A stretch of 64,000 bases of DNA from Apodospora peruviana (taxonomy: Eukaryota > Ascomycota > Sordariomycetes > Sordariales > Lasiosphaeriaceae): positions 4,432,001 to 4,496,000 of the forward strand of contig JAUEDM010000003.1 in the NCBI GenBank assembly GCA_033439685.1. The letters run 5' to 3'. The notes under the pieces are model-generated. The model searched no databases. It was not told where the DNA came from and saw nothing but the letters and a program-made list of their open reading frames with translations. A program made the position numbers and the translations under genes. Below are positions 1 through 12,291 of the stretch, piece by piece (positions within the stretch are counted from its first letter, which is position 1; each line of letters opens with the position of its first letter).

Positions 1-1957
1 ACACGAGTGATACCGGCTTGTTCGTTGGAGGACCAGACCAAAAGGCGAGGGGTCGAGGAATTTTTTGGGCCGTCCGGGACGGAGGTGACCGTGCTCTTTG
101 GGGAGGCTGACGAGAATATGGGACTGCTGCTGAACGAGGCAGGCAGTGACTTCAAAGAACTGCGTGACTCGTCGGACATGGGTTCGCTGTTATTGTGCGG
201 TGCCACATCAAAAATGTTGCATGCCGGAGGAGTGGTGTTATGGGCGCCCTTGAGGCCTCGGCTACCCAAATAGGAGTGAGCGTCGTCTAGAATCGCATGT
301 GCGTTGGTTCCGCCATATCCAAACGAGTTTACGCTCGCGCGTCGGAGACCACTGGTGGGCCATGGCTCGAGCTTGGTTGGAACCTGGCAAACTGAACGTT
401 AGAAAAGGTTGTTGATCGGTGCGAGGTTGTGTCAGTTCTTACCCTGAGATTCCATTCCTGCAGAGGAATCTTGGGGTTCGCCTTCTCAAACCAGAGACTC
501 GCTGGGATCTGCCCCTTTTCGAGCACATGTACCGTCTTGACAAGGCCAGCCAGACCAGCAACGCCTTCCATATGGCCAATATTCGTCTTGATTGAGCCAA
601 TGAACAACGGTGTATCTGGAGAACGATGAGCGCCAAAAGTAGCAGCGATAACCGATGTCTCGATGGGGTCGCCGGCAGCGGTTCCTTGTGAAACAGAGTG
701 TGTAAGCATTGCCAACATGAGAAACAATTCGTGAGTGAGAACTAACCTGTTCCATGTGCCTCAAAGTAGTTGGTCTCTGATGGGTCTAGTCCTGCGTTCT
801 TGTACGCCGACTTGATGAGTGCCTCCTGGGCAGCAGCGGACGGGAGAGTTACTCCTGCGAAGGTGTTAGAAATTGAATGGTTTTGATGTTGCTTGTAGGC
901 TCACCTGGAGTCCTTCCATCCTGGTTGACAGCGGTGTTACGAATGACTGCTCGGATAACATCCCCGTCACGGAGCGCATGAGCCAGGGGTTTGATCACGA
1001 CGGCCGCCGCACCCTCGCCACGAGCATATCCATTGGCTCTGTCATCAAAGGTCATTGACTTGCTATCCGGGCTCAGGAAATGCTGCATGCTCAATCCGAC
1101 GGCGCACTCTGGGGTCAGAATCAGGTTTGTTGCTCCCACAATTGCCTACGTCCCGGTGTTAGACTTTTCTCGCTTCTTCTCGTCCTCTGGTAATTGAAGT
1201 TCAACAATTACCGAGTCTGTTTCTCCAGCTCTGATGCTCTGGCATGCCAGATGAAGTCCGACCAAAGAGGAAGAGCAAGCTGTGTCGACGCTGACGCTCG
1301 GTCCTTTGAGATCAAAGAACCAAGAAACCCGGTTCGACAGCATCGAAAGTGAGTTTCCGTTGCTCTCATAAGTCCTTGACAGGTCTTAGCTAGGTGCTTT
1401 GCAAGTGGTGATTGAGTGACTGAGACATACGGCATATCTTCGTTGTCATGGCCACGGATGATGGAATAATCCCGAGTGAAGGTGGACATGTAGCATCCCA
1501 TGGCGGATCCGGCGATGTCCTCAATCTTCATGCCGGCTGTAATGATGCAACGGTCAGTAATGCTCGCGGCTCAAGCTCTCAGAGTGCTGCACTTACCATT
1601 CTCAAGACTCTCGTATGCAACCTCGAGTGCCATTCGCTGCTGAGGGTCCAAGGCATGGGCCTCCTTTGGGGAAATGCTGAAGAAGGGAGCATCAAACACG
1701 GCAACGTCTTGCTTCAAAAAGTGGCCGCCGCGGCAATTTGCACCTCCCTGGCGCTCTGGGTAGGGGTGGTAGAAGGCGTCCACGTTGTAGCGGTCTTTCG
1801 GGACCTCGGACCAGGCGTGATGGGCCTTGGCGATCAACTCCCAGAGCTTCTGTGGGTCGGTGGCATCACCCGGGAATCGACCCGCGATGCCGACAATTGC
1901 GATGGGCATTGTCGCATCTTGGGCGAGGATAGCGGTGATGTTGTCCATGTTCGACAT
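1..1957 (-). CDS. Highly reducing polyketide synthase, N-terminal ketosynthase part (truncated by window edge)
   Basis: This is the 5' end of an iterative type I PKS. The ketosynthase (KS) domain catalyses the decarboxylative Claisen condensation of the growing chain. I read seven exons: 1597-1957, 1431-1536, 1212-1374, 905-1145, 747-854, 443-684 and 1-383. All six introns are GT-AG and keep frame. The start at 1957 (MSNMDN) precedes the KS opening [14 protein letters not shown]. The KS triad is intact: active Cys in [10 protein letters not shown], His in EAHGTGTAAGDP and His in [10 protein letters not shown]. The domain ends with [18 protein letters not shown]. The last readable part is the KS-AT linker, so AT, DH, ER, KR and ACP lie outside the window. 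The KS sequence style is that of fungal highly reducing PKSs; the product cannot be inferred. No other clear biosynthetic gene follows on the right except possibly the DUF4267 gene. Confidence 0.93.
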
Positions 1958-4900
1958 GTTGTCGGTGGCGAATGTCGGTAGCTGAATGACAGGTGGAAGT
2001 GCAGGCAGGTCCGAGAAGAGTCGAAATCGCAGGTGGAAGTAGAGTTTACAGTGCAGGTAAGAGTACAATTGAGAATGCAGGTGTGCTGTTTGATGCTTGC
2101 TGGCTGATATCAAGTGAGAGTGTCAGAAATGCTTGTGCGGTTGACAGCAAGAAGCATGCAGCGGATGACGATGAAGGTGGGAGGTGAACGTGTTATGAAG
2201 AATCGAGCCGGACCTTCCTTCCTAGTAACCGCCAAAAGACGGCGGTGCTTCCTCTGACGCTCGCTAGGTAAGTGGCTAACTTCGTTCTTTCCTGAAGCTC
2301 CCACATCGGTGGACGCGGCAGAAGGGATCAACTCGGACCGCTCACCGAGATGGGGCATGTCCGCATTTCCACAGACCGCGCCTTCCACGTCGTGCACGTT
2401 CGTCGCGATTAGCGGATAACTTGAGCAACAACGTCTGCGGGGCGGCAAAGATGTGATCACTCCCTTCCCTTCCACCGTACTAGTTCGCGGGGTAGTCAAA
2501 CTCAATCAGCGCGCGGCGGTGCCGTGTGTGCTTTCAGGGAAAGAGCATCCTCTCTCCCTTGGGGGTCTCGATAAAATCGCGCCACAGTCTTTGTCGATGC
2601 ATAATCCACGCGTGAGGCCTCGCCCAAGCTAACGTGGCCAACGCCGTCATGACATCCATCCATAATCGAGGTCGTGTGGGCAAGCACGAGGCTACCAACG
2701 GGCACTTCGCATGAGCCACTGAGCAATGACGATAATCCGTGATTGGAGCGTGCAAGTGTAAGTGCCCTTCCTGGAGGTGCTGACTGGATGTTGAGCTAGA
2801 GGTGACCGAAGAGAGCTCGGGCGACATTCCGCACAGTGAAATCCAGTCCGCACTTGCACGTAGGACAATGCGAGGCGCAAATCATATGGTTCTGGGTAGA
2901 TATCACGCATATCGACGACAACGCCAATGATATTTTTTGGCTTTTTTTTGGGAACCAACTCGTCTTGAAGAGAAATCTGGATTTTGTCAGAATTCTTATC
3001 TTGTTGGCACGGGAGATAAGTTTCTGTTCCTAGCAGCTCGGCCCGCGGCGTGGCCGCAGACGTGTCACCATGAGGCCGTCGAATTGGACCTCTTTGTTCC
3101 TTCTCTTTGTGGTGTGCGAAAGTCAAGTGCAGTTATAAGTAGTGACTCGGTAATAAGATCTCGACATCTGTAAATAATGGAATCACAATGCGGCTCATAT
3201 GTTACACTGCCTGCCGCCAACTCCTCCATGGTTGACTGGCGTCCAGGCCCAGACATGGTCAAGGGAATCAAACCACGTGGTTGACGGGATAACAGATGGA
3301 GAGGGTGTTCCTTGAGCCTGAAACCGGTGGCAGCTGTGGTGGGGTCGAAAGGAGCTCTCATGGTTTTCGTCCGGTCTGGACCTTGAGCTGCATGAGAGAC
3401 TCTGGTTGTGTACTTTTGACGTGAGTCCATATGCCCGAGCCTAAAAAGGCTCTAAGTTCATGCTTTCTGATAAGAGAAGATGATGGAGGTGCCATATCTA
3501 GCCAGAATAAAAGCATTGCGTCTATTGGTGTGTTAGTTAAAAAACTCCGTTGATGTCGCCCAGACAATGTCGCGGATACTGTGGTGAATGCAGACGCCAT
3601 AGATGTTGAGCCAGGGAGATATTGGCATTCTCAAGTTCTGACCGGAGTTTGTTACAGGGACCACCAGATGTTCCATAGCAGTGTACTAAACACGTGCAAG
3701 CTCTGGGTATCTGATACATGGAGTAGCAACGAGATGGCCGTTCCGGAATCAGTAGCCGTGCAGCGAGGAACTTTAGCTAAGGTCTCGCCGGAGGCCCCAA
3801 GGTCCCTCAGATTTGGAAGCAAAATCCCGGCAGGTTATTGGTCTCTCGAGTTGCGCGATTTATTAAAACTATCCAGTCATCAGTCTTCATTATCTCCCGG
3901 GCACCGCAGAGCCTGCCTTAGTCTTCCGGCAATGTCTTGTGGTTGAGCCAGAAGCTGAAGCGCATATGCAGTTGGCCCCATTTTGCAGCTTTATTCAAGT
4001 TTGTTGGGCCCTATTGCGTGCCGATGACTTGATAAGGTAGTCGCCCCCGCAAACATTTTTGGGGGTATGGCTTGAACGGGGACTGAGCCGGCCACTCCCT
4101 TTGTATGGATTGTCATTTATCTCCAAATGGCCGGCCATAAAGATCGAACGCTGATCGAGGGGTAACACACACAATGACACTCTATTCATGTCGTCACAAT
4201 AACGCAAACGTCAGCAACAGAGATACTATCTCGTGATCCCTCTTCTCGAGGCAACCGTGATTAAGCAAATTAGGCGAAGTACTCCGTACTAATGAATGCC
4301 AAACTAATACGAATAATGCCCGGCTCATCCCATTCCATGGTCTGACTCGCTGCACGTCAGTCAGTCATGGCTGGAAGTGCAGTGTCTCAAAAGACAATGC
4401 GCAACCGGTTGAGCAGCAAACCAGACGCCAACCGACGCCACATTCATGTTTCTTGAATACCCGAGGACAGGCGGTCAGGCCCTCATAATCATTCGATTCC
4501 ATATTTTCTCAACGCTCATTGGTGTCCATGCGTCCATCCTACGCCCAAGATGGCTGAGACCAGAGTTAGCCGGGTAGTTGGGTGTTGGGGCGTAAAAAAA
4601 GGGGGTGCCGTTGATCGGGGAACCACTAATACGACCTGAGTCCCGTCGCACAGCTTCTGCCGGGCGGCCCGGGGCGGGACGGGAACTAGGATTATTGAAG
4701 TAACCCGTAAGCAGCCACAAATCGCGAAGACCTCCACCTACGGAATACACGCCACCTCCTCCAGGTGGAAAAGAAGGATATCTAAATGGACCGGGGGAAT
4801 GATGAAGCCCCTTGGCTGTGTTCGAGATCAATTATCTAACACCACGCCTCCCATGACAGATTCGTTCCTGGGTGACTGACTTTGTTAGGGAAGTGGGGTG

Positions 4901-5441
4901 GCGTTAGAAATTGACCTCAAACCCAGGCCAAAGAGATACAGCGCACGTGACAACTTCAACTGGTGAAAGGAATTAGAGTCGAACTAATTCCAAGCGCCTG
5001 CGCGAACACCACCGGTTTTGACCCCAACGGCCATCCGTCGGCTTCACCGTCAACTGCCAACGACGATCCGGCCCCGAGCCCAATCAATACATGTGCATGC
5101 ATGCACGCAAGCAAAGTCTTTTCGATTCCATATCTGTCAAAGCTTCATCACACCGACGAAACTGCCAAAGGTTCAAGTCTACGCTTTTGCGTGATACTTC
5201 CATTGTTGAGGCGCGCGTGTGGAAATGCTCTGTCGATGGGGGAATGTGTCACGTGAGTTCGTGCAATGACGAGAGACGCGTCACACCCTGCTCCAGAGCA
5301 TTTGTTTGGGGTACAGACGCGACGAGGAAACTTTGACCGTAAATTTGGACGTGAAATATCTACCCATTTACAGGGCTAATTGACTCTTAGAGTCTGCAAT
5401 CCCCATGAGGTCGATACCTATTTTTTACAAAACGTTATCGA
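1958..5441. other. 3.5 kb intergenic region upstream of the PKS
   Basis: I see no supportable gene here. The open frames on both strands are short, overlap one another and lack recognisable domains or consistent splice sites. The first few hundred bases left of 2500 should contain the PKS promoter and 5' UTR. No transposase or long repeat is apparent. Confidence 0.5.
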
Positions 5442-5822
5442 TCATTGCGCAGCAAGCAGCCCCCCGACAACAGCCACAGCAGGCGCATAGCTCCAATGGC
5501 CCCATTGCCCCTGGCCGTGGGTCCAACACACGATCCCGTCAACAATGGCAACACCGCTCGCGGCGAGCAGCGTCCAGCCCTGCGACTGCTTAGTGCCGAA
5601 GAACGCGGCCGAGAAGATGGCCACGCCCATGAAAATGTCGCGCACCCCGTAGACGGCCAACAGACTATCGACCATGCGCGCAGTGGCGGGGTCGGTGGGT
5701 GGGCTGAACTCGAAGAAGGTGAGCGCGTGCGTCGGGTTGAAGATGGCGTTGAAACCGAAGCCGATGAAGAGCGTGGCGAAGGCGTGAGAGAGGAGCTGGA
5801 GAGGGCCGAGTTGGGGTGCCAT
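5442..5822 (-). CDS. DUF4267 family small integral membrane protein
   Basis: This is a single-exon gene of 126 aa. The sequence has about four hydrophobic segments: residues 8-30 (LLSHAFATLFIGFGFNAIF), 50-75, 82-102 and 110-126. It carries the motif FNPTHALTFFEF after the first segment, which fits the fungal DUF4267 family of four-helix membrane proteins. The function is not known. Such genes are often seen near secondary-metabolism genes, and here it is the first gene upstream of a PKS on the same strand, but 3.5 kb separates them, so membership in a cluster is only a possibility. The start at 5822 gives the usual family length of about 120-130 aa. Confidence 0.8.
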   Translation of the reverse strand: MAPQLGPLQLLSHAFATLFIGFGFNAIFNPTHALTFFEFSPPTDPATARMVDSLLAVYGVRDIFMGVAIFSAAFFGTKQSQGWTLLAASGVAIVDGIVCWTHGQGQWGHWSYAPAVAVVGGLLAAQ

Positions 5823-6703
5823 TGTGGGGGTTTTTGAGAAACCAAGGAATTCTGATGGTACGGTAATTTAATTGTCTCCAAGATGGTTAGATGCGTGAAT
5901 ATCTCCTTGTGTGTGGGCTTCAGATGCCTACAGACTTGATCCAAGGGGGCTGAATAATGCTGTAGACTTTGCAAGACCGACAAAATGTTGTTTGGTAGTG
6001 AATGGTGGAATTAAAAGTCTCCTCAAATCCGAAGATGATGATAAAGCGCTTTTGAAGGACGCGCCAAAGGATGACCGCCAAGAGAACTGATCCTCAAAGC
6101 CAATATTGCCTGCCCGCTGCTTCCCAACTCAGACTGGATTTACCGGACTTTTCGGCGGGACCTTTGCGAACTGTCCAATCGGTCAAGTTTCGGTACGCTT
6201 TCGGTAGGTCGGCGTTGGCGCATTCCGGCCGCCGACGGTCTCTGGTGCGAAACGTTAAGGTCAAGGATTATTATTATCGGCGTGCCAGGTTGGGTAGACC
6301 GGCGCGCTCAGCGCTGATGGGAAAGATTGTGCAAACCGCAAGCATATTTCGCAGTAAACTTGCACGCGTCTCGGGCAAGCAATACACCATTCCACGGTAA
6401 ATAGTACTAGCCATCGGGTACCTTACAAAACCCTGGAGAATTCCTTGTCTGTGACATATTTTGCAATCGGCTGCTAGGGCTCGAGACGATATTTACGAAA
6501 ATTCTCCTTCCAGCATCTTACTAATCCGTAAACAACATAAACAAACTTTTCAGTATGAAACAGCCACTTCCGATGGTCAAATTTTCAAATTGCATCGATC
6601 CGCTCTGCACTAAAATCAAGATGTAGCCAGCCAGCCAGCCCCGTGCTGTGTTCCTCATATTATCGCCAAGTAACTAATTACAAAACGTCCAAAACATGTC
6701 TAC
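5823..6703. other. Intergenic region between DUF4267 and chitinase genes
   Basis: A truncated inverted-repeat element lies at 6385-6528 (listed separately). The open frame at 6071-6400 has no domain and runs into that element, so I do not call it. The right end should hold the 3' UTR of the chitinase gene. Confidence 0.5.
6385..6528. mobile_element. Truncated copy of TA-flanked MITE-like element (copy A)
   Basis: It begins TA-CACCATTCCACGGTAAATAG and continues through CCATCGGGTACCTTACAAAACCCT. The internal motif TGTGACATATTTTGCAATCGG is shared with the right arm of the copy at 27457-27680, read on the other strand. Similarity fades at about 6528, and no opposite inverted end is found in the next 300 bp, so only one arm remains. 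Confidence 0.7.
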
Positions 6704-9700
6704 CTAGGCAGTCTGAACGGTATCATTGCCCGCCACCACGATCCTGCCACCAATAACCTGTCCTTCTCCTCCTCTCTTCCTCCTCTTGCCCGGGTTAGCC
6801 TCGCCCGGGTCCGACACCCAGCAGTTGAAACCGTACTGCTTGATGCAGATGTAGTAGGTCCCCAGGCCGACGTCGGTGTCAACAAAGGCCTCGATGCCCG
6901 AGTTGCACCCGGCCGCGTGGGACCAGATATCGGCCACGTGCGCGTTAAACTCGCTACCCGTCGGCCAGCCGTGCGGTGAGCTGTTATGATTGTGTAGAAA
7001 AGATAAGGGAAGTTAGCAAAAGGATTGTTTTTTTGCTTTGATATTAAGATACAAGAAGGCAAGAATAGGGGTTTTACAGGGGAAGGAGTGGAGAGAGCCG
7101 CACGTACAAAGGATTTCCCATGTCAGGCCGCCAGGCGATGCTGATCTGGCAGCTGCCTTGGGTGGCAAAGTCGCACCACTCCCAGGGCGCGTTGTTGGTT
7201 GTGCCCGTGTAGCAGGACTTCGGCGGCGTCAGCCTCGCGCTGGGGTTCAGGTTCGCGTCGTTGAAGATGATGGTGGTGCAGTCGTTGGGGTTGGGAAACC
7301 CCAGCGGGCAGCTGTGGCCGCCGCCTGAACCTCCACCGCCTCCTGAGGGTGGAGTGGGCGTGGTGGTGCCTGTTGCGTGGTTCCAGGCATCGGTGCCGAT
7401 GTCGAAGGTCGCCGTGGCACCGAAGATGGAGGCGTTGGGGTCGTCGGCCGCAAAGGTTAGCGTGATGATCTTGGTGGCAACGGTTGGGGTGACGATGGGG
7501 ACTGGGTCGGCCCAGCCTTCGGCGTCGCCGTCAACCATGGCATAGCCTGAGCCAACGTTGAGGTTGGGCATGGCGAGGGTGCAGCTGGGTACAACTGTGG
7601 TGGTTGACGTGGTCGGTTCGGCCGAGCAGGATGTCACGGTCGAACAGGTTGTCTAAGGGTAAGTTTGGTGGTCAGGAATTTATTACCTAGGTGAAAAGGA
7701 GTATGCCTGTTCTTGTCTCAGGTACGTACCGTAGTCGACGATTCCGCTTCGTAGACGATCTCGACGCACTCTTCTGCTTCGGTGGGGTCATCACAGTCCT
7801 CGTCGCCGCCTGGGGGCGGAGGAGGAGGTACGAGAGTACCACCGCCGCCTGGAACAGTTGAGAAAAATAGGTCCCTTAGTTAGTGACTAACAAGGTGCGC
7901 TAAGTGGCAATGAAGAAGTAAGGTAAGGCTAGGTAGACTCGTAGACTCACCTCCAGGAATCACGCAGGCCCCGGGACCACAGCCCGGCCCGCAACCAACC
8001 AAGCCGCAACCGCCGCCGCAGAAACCGATGCCGCAGCCGCCGTCACAGCCAAAGACGCCGCAGTGTCCGCCGCAACCAAAAAGGTGGCATCCCGTAGAGC
8101 CGCAGCCAGGACAGCCGGGGGGCTCCTGGCCGCCGGGGCCTGTGGCACCCGGCACGAAGGGGCTCGTCGATGTCACGCCGTTGGGGGGGCCAGTGCTGAA
8201 TGTGAAGGTTGGCGGAGGATTCAGCCCGGTGATGGAGAAGGTCGGCATTGGCTGTATGGTGACACTGTGCGAGTTGGGACCAAACGAGGCCGTCTGCCAG
8301 CCGCCGACGACAGCACCCGCGGAGGTGGAGACGCAGTAGTTATACCCGAGCCAGATGCCGTTGGCACAGTTGGGGCCGACGGCCTGGTTAAGATTTGTAA
8401 ATTGGGAGTTGCTGAGCTTGAAACGCTGCGCAATACTGCTGCATGTGTCGCCCGACTGCGCCTGGTACCATTGTGTACAGCCGGATGGGTTCCCTCCGAT
8501 GATGGGGCTAGGGGTCGGAACCGAGCCGGATGGCCTACCGACACCTGCAAGAACACGATAGCCACGGTTAGTCATGTGCTATCTTTCTATCAAGAATCTC
8601 CCCTAGTAGGCGGTGCTAATATGAAGTTGAACTTACAGTAATCCTGGTCGAGCCAGAGGTTGGAGCAGTCGTTGCCCACTACAGGATTCCAGTGGACAAA
8701 GTCAGTTGTCGAAATGCCAAACATATCGGCGATACTAGAGCAGCTGTCTCCCGACTCGGTTCTATACCACTGGGAACAACCCGAAACCGTGCCGGGCTGG
8801 GCGTCGCCCGGAGTTGGGATGGGTGCACCGACAATGCTATAAGTGCCACTGGCGGCGGGCACTAGCGTTTGGGAGCCTGGTAGTCCTATGACGACGGGTG
8901 TTGGCGGGAGGACGCTCTGCCTCGGAGTGATGTGCCCGCCGGTGACGCCGCTGGCAATGGTGACGGGCCAGAAGGAGACGGAGCTTATGGTAAATGCCGG
9001 GACGGGAATAATAGTCGTGGATGTGCCGCCACCGCTCTGGGTAATCTTTGTCGTAATAGGCGGCCAATTCACCACAGTTGGCTGGATAGACGACGGAGGT
9101 AGGATAATAGTACAGGGAGGCTCGCACTTAACCGGGTTCCCGGAACTCCCCCAGATACTCGGGGGGAAGTACACGTCTCCGCCGTTGCCCGTGGATCCGT
9201 CGGATCCGGGGAACAAGCTGCCCTGTCCACTCAGGGCGGCAGCTGCAGAGCCGTCCATGTCGAGCGAGACGGCCCAGACCATGGTGCCGCCCAGGCACTC
9301 CGAGTTGGCATATTGGAGCTTCAGGGCCAGCGTTTGGGCGTCGTCGTAGCTGACCCACTGGTTGGAATTCCACGTCACAATCTTAACGGCCGCTTCCTGG
9401 TCAAATAGAATATTGGCGCCGCCCGCCGCAATAACGCGTTCAATCTCTGTATACGACAAGGTGCCCACGTCTTGAGTACACCGTCCAGCAAAGCCTCCTC
9501 CGGAAAAGGGGCAACCGGCATAGACACAGCTGGGGTTCGTGGCCGTGAAGCTTCTCCCGTAGAACCCAATTCCCAGGTTCACCTTGCTGGGGCTGATATT
9601 ATTGCGCCAGAGGAGATCCATGGTCTCGCGAATCTCGGTCAGGTTGGTGTGCGCCAGCATAATGTTGCCGATCCAGGGGTCGATGGCGTCCCAGGTACCA

Positions 9701-10893
9701 TGGAGATCATATGTCATGACGTTAAACTTGTGCCCGTTGTCAGCAGGATTTCTATACCTTGCTTTATGCGTGAAACACTTGGGGATAAGAAAAGAGTTCA
9801 CCGAAACAAACATACCCAGTCTACGCTGGCTTCGAGCGATACAATATCGAAACCTCTCAGGTACCAGTACGAGCTAGGCAAAGTCATAGAGAGACCATAC
9901 CCATGGCTGCTAAGGTGTGACTTTAGATTGGCCATAAAGGTAGGAAGATTGGCATAGTCGGCAGGACTACCATCGCGGTCTGGCGTAGTTGGGTACTCCC
10001 TGCAGATAATGAAAGCAGTCAGTAGCTGAAATCCAACTGAGAGGTCCGAGGCAGCTCCTCACCAATCGATGTCAACTCCATCAAACCCATACTGACTCAT
10101 AAAGGAAGACAGCGAGCTGAAAAAAGCTGACTGGGCGGTCGAGGATCCCACCAACGTGGAAAAGGTAGCCTGAGTAGGGCCGGGGTCGGTGAAGGACCAT
10201 CCGCCGATGGACATCCATGTCTCCAGCGATGGTTTGAGGGTCTTAAGAGCGGTAAACCGCGACATCAGCTGCTGTTCCTCTGGCGCTTCGGCCACGACGG
10301 CGAATGTGTTTGGATCAATAGACACGAATCCGTACACCAGATGAGTGTAGGCTCCAATGGGGATCTCTTCGGGCGTCATGGCGTCGCACGGTCTTGTCGG
10401 CGCCCATCCCTCATAGTAGCCAAGGGTGCGTTGCGACGCAGACGAGCCAGAGCAAGACGGTTGAGTGACGGTGGACGTGCCGCAGAATTCCTCGGTCGTC
10501 CCGCCTGGCCTTGGTCAGTTATAGCCGGCCTTGGAAAAGCGGAAGAAAAGAAAAACGCAGGACTCAAAACGTACAAAATCCAAACTGGCTGCAACACACA
10601 TTCAGCGGACACAGCTGGGACCCTGCGTAGGTCGAGCCCCAGCTTGGGCCCCAGCCAGGGTTGAATCCCGGATCGCATTCTGATAGCTGGTGGCATGTGC
10701 CGTTGGCACTGAGCGCAGCATTGCACTTGTCGGCCGCGCAGTAGTCTGGTCCGTATCCACAGAAGCCGCCATCGGTGGAACAACAGCCGATTTCGCAAGG
10801 ACTTCCCGGCGAACAAGTCTGCGCGTCTATCAGCAGACTGAAAAGTAATGTGAATAATGCAAAGGTTAGAGCTGAGCTCATGTGTCGAGCCAT
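6704..10893 (-). CDS. Secreted killer-toxin-type (subgroup C) GH18 chitinase with CBM18 and two LysM modules
   Basis: This gene encodes a chitin-hydrolysing glycoside hydrolase. Eight exons (10575-10893, 10063-10504, 9816-9999, 8637-9726, 7951-8544, 7730-7848, 7108-7652, 6704-6980) join in phase to 1189 aa. Domain order is: signal peptide (about 1-22); two CBM18-type chitin-binding Cys clusters (about 25-115); GH18 barrel with YEGWAPTRPCD, SIGGWSF and the catalytic DGVDIDWE (acid at about residue 255); LysM 1 (ends near 679); LysM 2 (about 695-745); a Gly/Cys-rich module of GCGGHCGVFGC-like units (about 820-875); and a C-terminal extension. An intron splits the catalytic motif between W and E. 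The domain set is that of fungal killer-toxin-like chitinases, which resemble the chitinase subunit of yeast zymocin. The active-site residues are intact. It is transcribed divergently from the secreted-protein gene at 12292. Confidence 0.93.
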
Positions 10894-12291
10894 GATGAGT
10901 AGTGACCAGGCTGTTGTGTCAAGGAAGGGACATAATACTAGATCGTCACTGGTGGCTGCTTGATCAAACAATTCAGCCAGTCGTTGGCCCGACGGGAGTT
11001 GGGAGCCTGTGATATACGGATAATTCTGGTGTAAAAGATAGGCCTTATGATCAAGCTGCTGATTAACTACTTGTCAAGATATTCCCTTGACGTTCCGCTA
11101 TCCGCATCCATGACATGACCACCACAGCAAACCGAGTTTAAGCTAGCAAGCCGAAGAGCTAGCAGGGGCCAACTACCATTGATATCGGCATGTCTTGATG
11201 TCAGCCGCCTCAATGATACTCTGTCGTGACAATATTAGATTTCTCGTGCAAAATAATCGCTTACTACATGTCCATATACGGACCATACATCAGTTGCCTA
11301 GTAGACGTCGCATTCTACCAGACTTAATCTCAACCAGGCTCACACCGAGACGGTGTGGGTGATATACTCATAGTACTAGGAGGTACTGGGTAGCCTGGTG
11401 GCCGATGAGTAATCAGCTTCGATATATTGCCTTTCCGCCACCCAATATTACTCGCCAAAACTAGCTAATAAGCCGACTACAACGGTGAGAAAACAAGGAA
11501 GGTTTTGAGCTTTTGTCCACACCACTCCCAAAATCAACATAGTACTAGTAGTGGATATCAACAGAACCCTAAAAATGGAAATGCAGCTAAAGGGCTGGCG
11601 TCAGGTGGTCGGAACAGTCCTCAACACCATCGGAAAAACGTCACGACATGGATGTTATGTAGCAGTATTGCTTACCTCGCTGAATAACGAACCACTAGGC
11701 CCATCAGATACAATTTTCTATTTGAGCAAAGACCATCGAAAGCAGGATTTCCGAGCGTCTCCGAGAAGCAGATGGGAATGGGCCACAACCTTGCTGCCGT
11801 ATGGAGTCTAGGTAGGTACGAGTCTCACCTCGATGTCACACATTGGCAATTTTGACAGCAAGGGGGCTCTATCCGAACCTAGCATAGAAAATGCCAATAT
11901 TGGGTAGATGGAAAGACGGAGATCACCTTGCGAGAACTCAATACAATGAACCTCAACCGTAATTACCCTGCCGTCTCAGGCGGGTTCAGTTTGGATTAGA
12001 CCACTTGACACATGCAGTCCGCCATGGCATGGGTGCTAATAACCTTGGTCGGTTTGTTGGTCAGATGTGGGCATACAGGTTGGCATTCTTCTCATCATTG
12101 ATGTACAAGGGGGCTTAGGTCGAGATTGATGATTATTAGTCGCCAGCACCGGCAGGGTGTTTATATCACAATCGCCCTCGGAATCGTCGTTCCTGTATTC
12201 AACTAGTATGCCAAATGTATCCGGGACACTGAGACAATTCACGGCATCATTGTTTACTTCTCTACTTAGCCCTTTGTTACTGACGCCTGCC
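10894..12291. other. Shared 1.4 kb region between divergent chitinase and secreted-protein genes
   Basis: No gene is supported here. The region must contain both promoters. A short hairpin (CACACCG-AGA-CGGTGTG, 11341-11357) is the only symmetric structure I noted. The long open frame starting at 12157 includes upstream sequence; the better start for that gene is 12292. Confidence 0.55.

Noticed and set aside
6071..6400. Open frame of 109 codons before copy A of the MITE
   Set aside because: Ends inside the element and has no recognisable content.
11341..11357. Hairpin CACACCG-AGA-CGGTGTG
   Set aside because: Short palindromes of this size are expected by chance; no link to a gene end.
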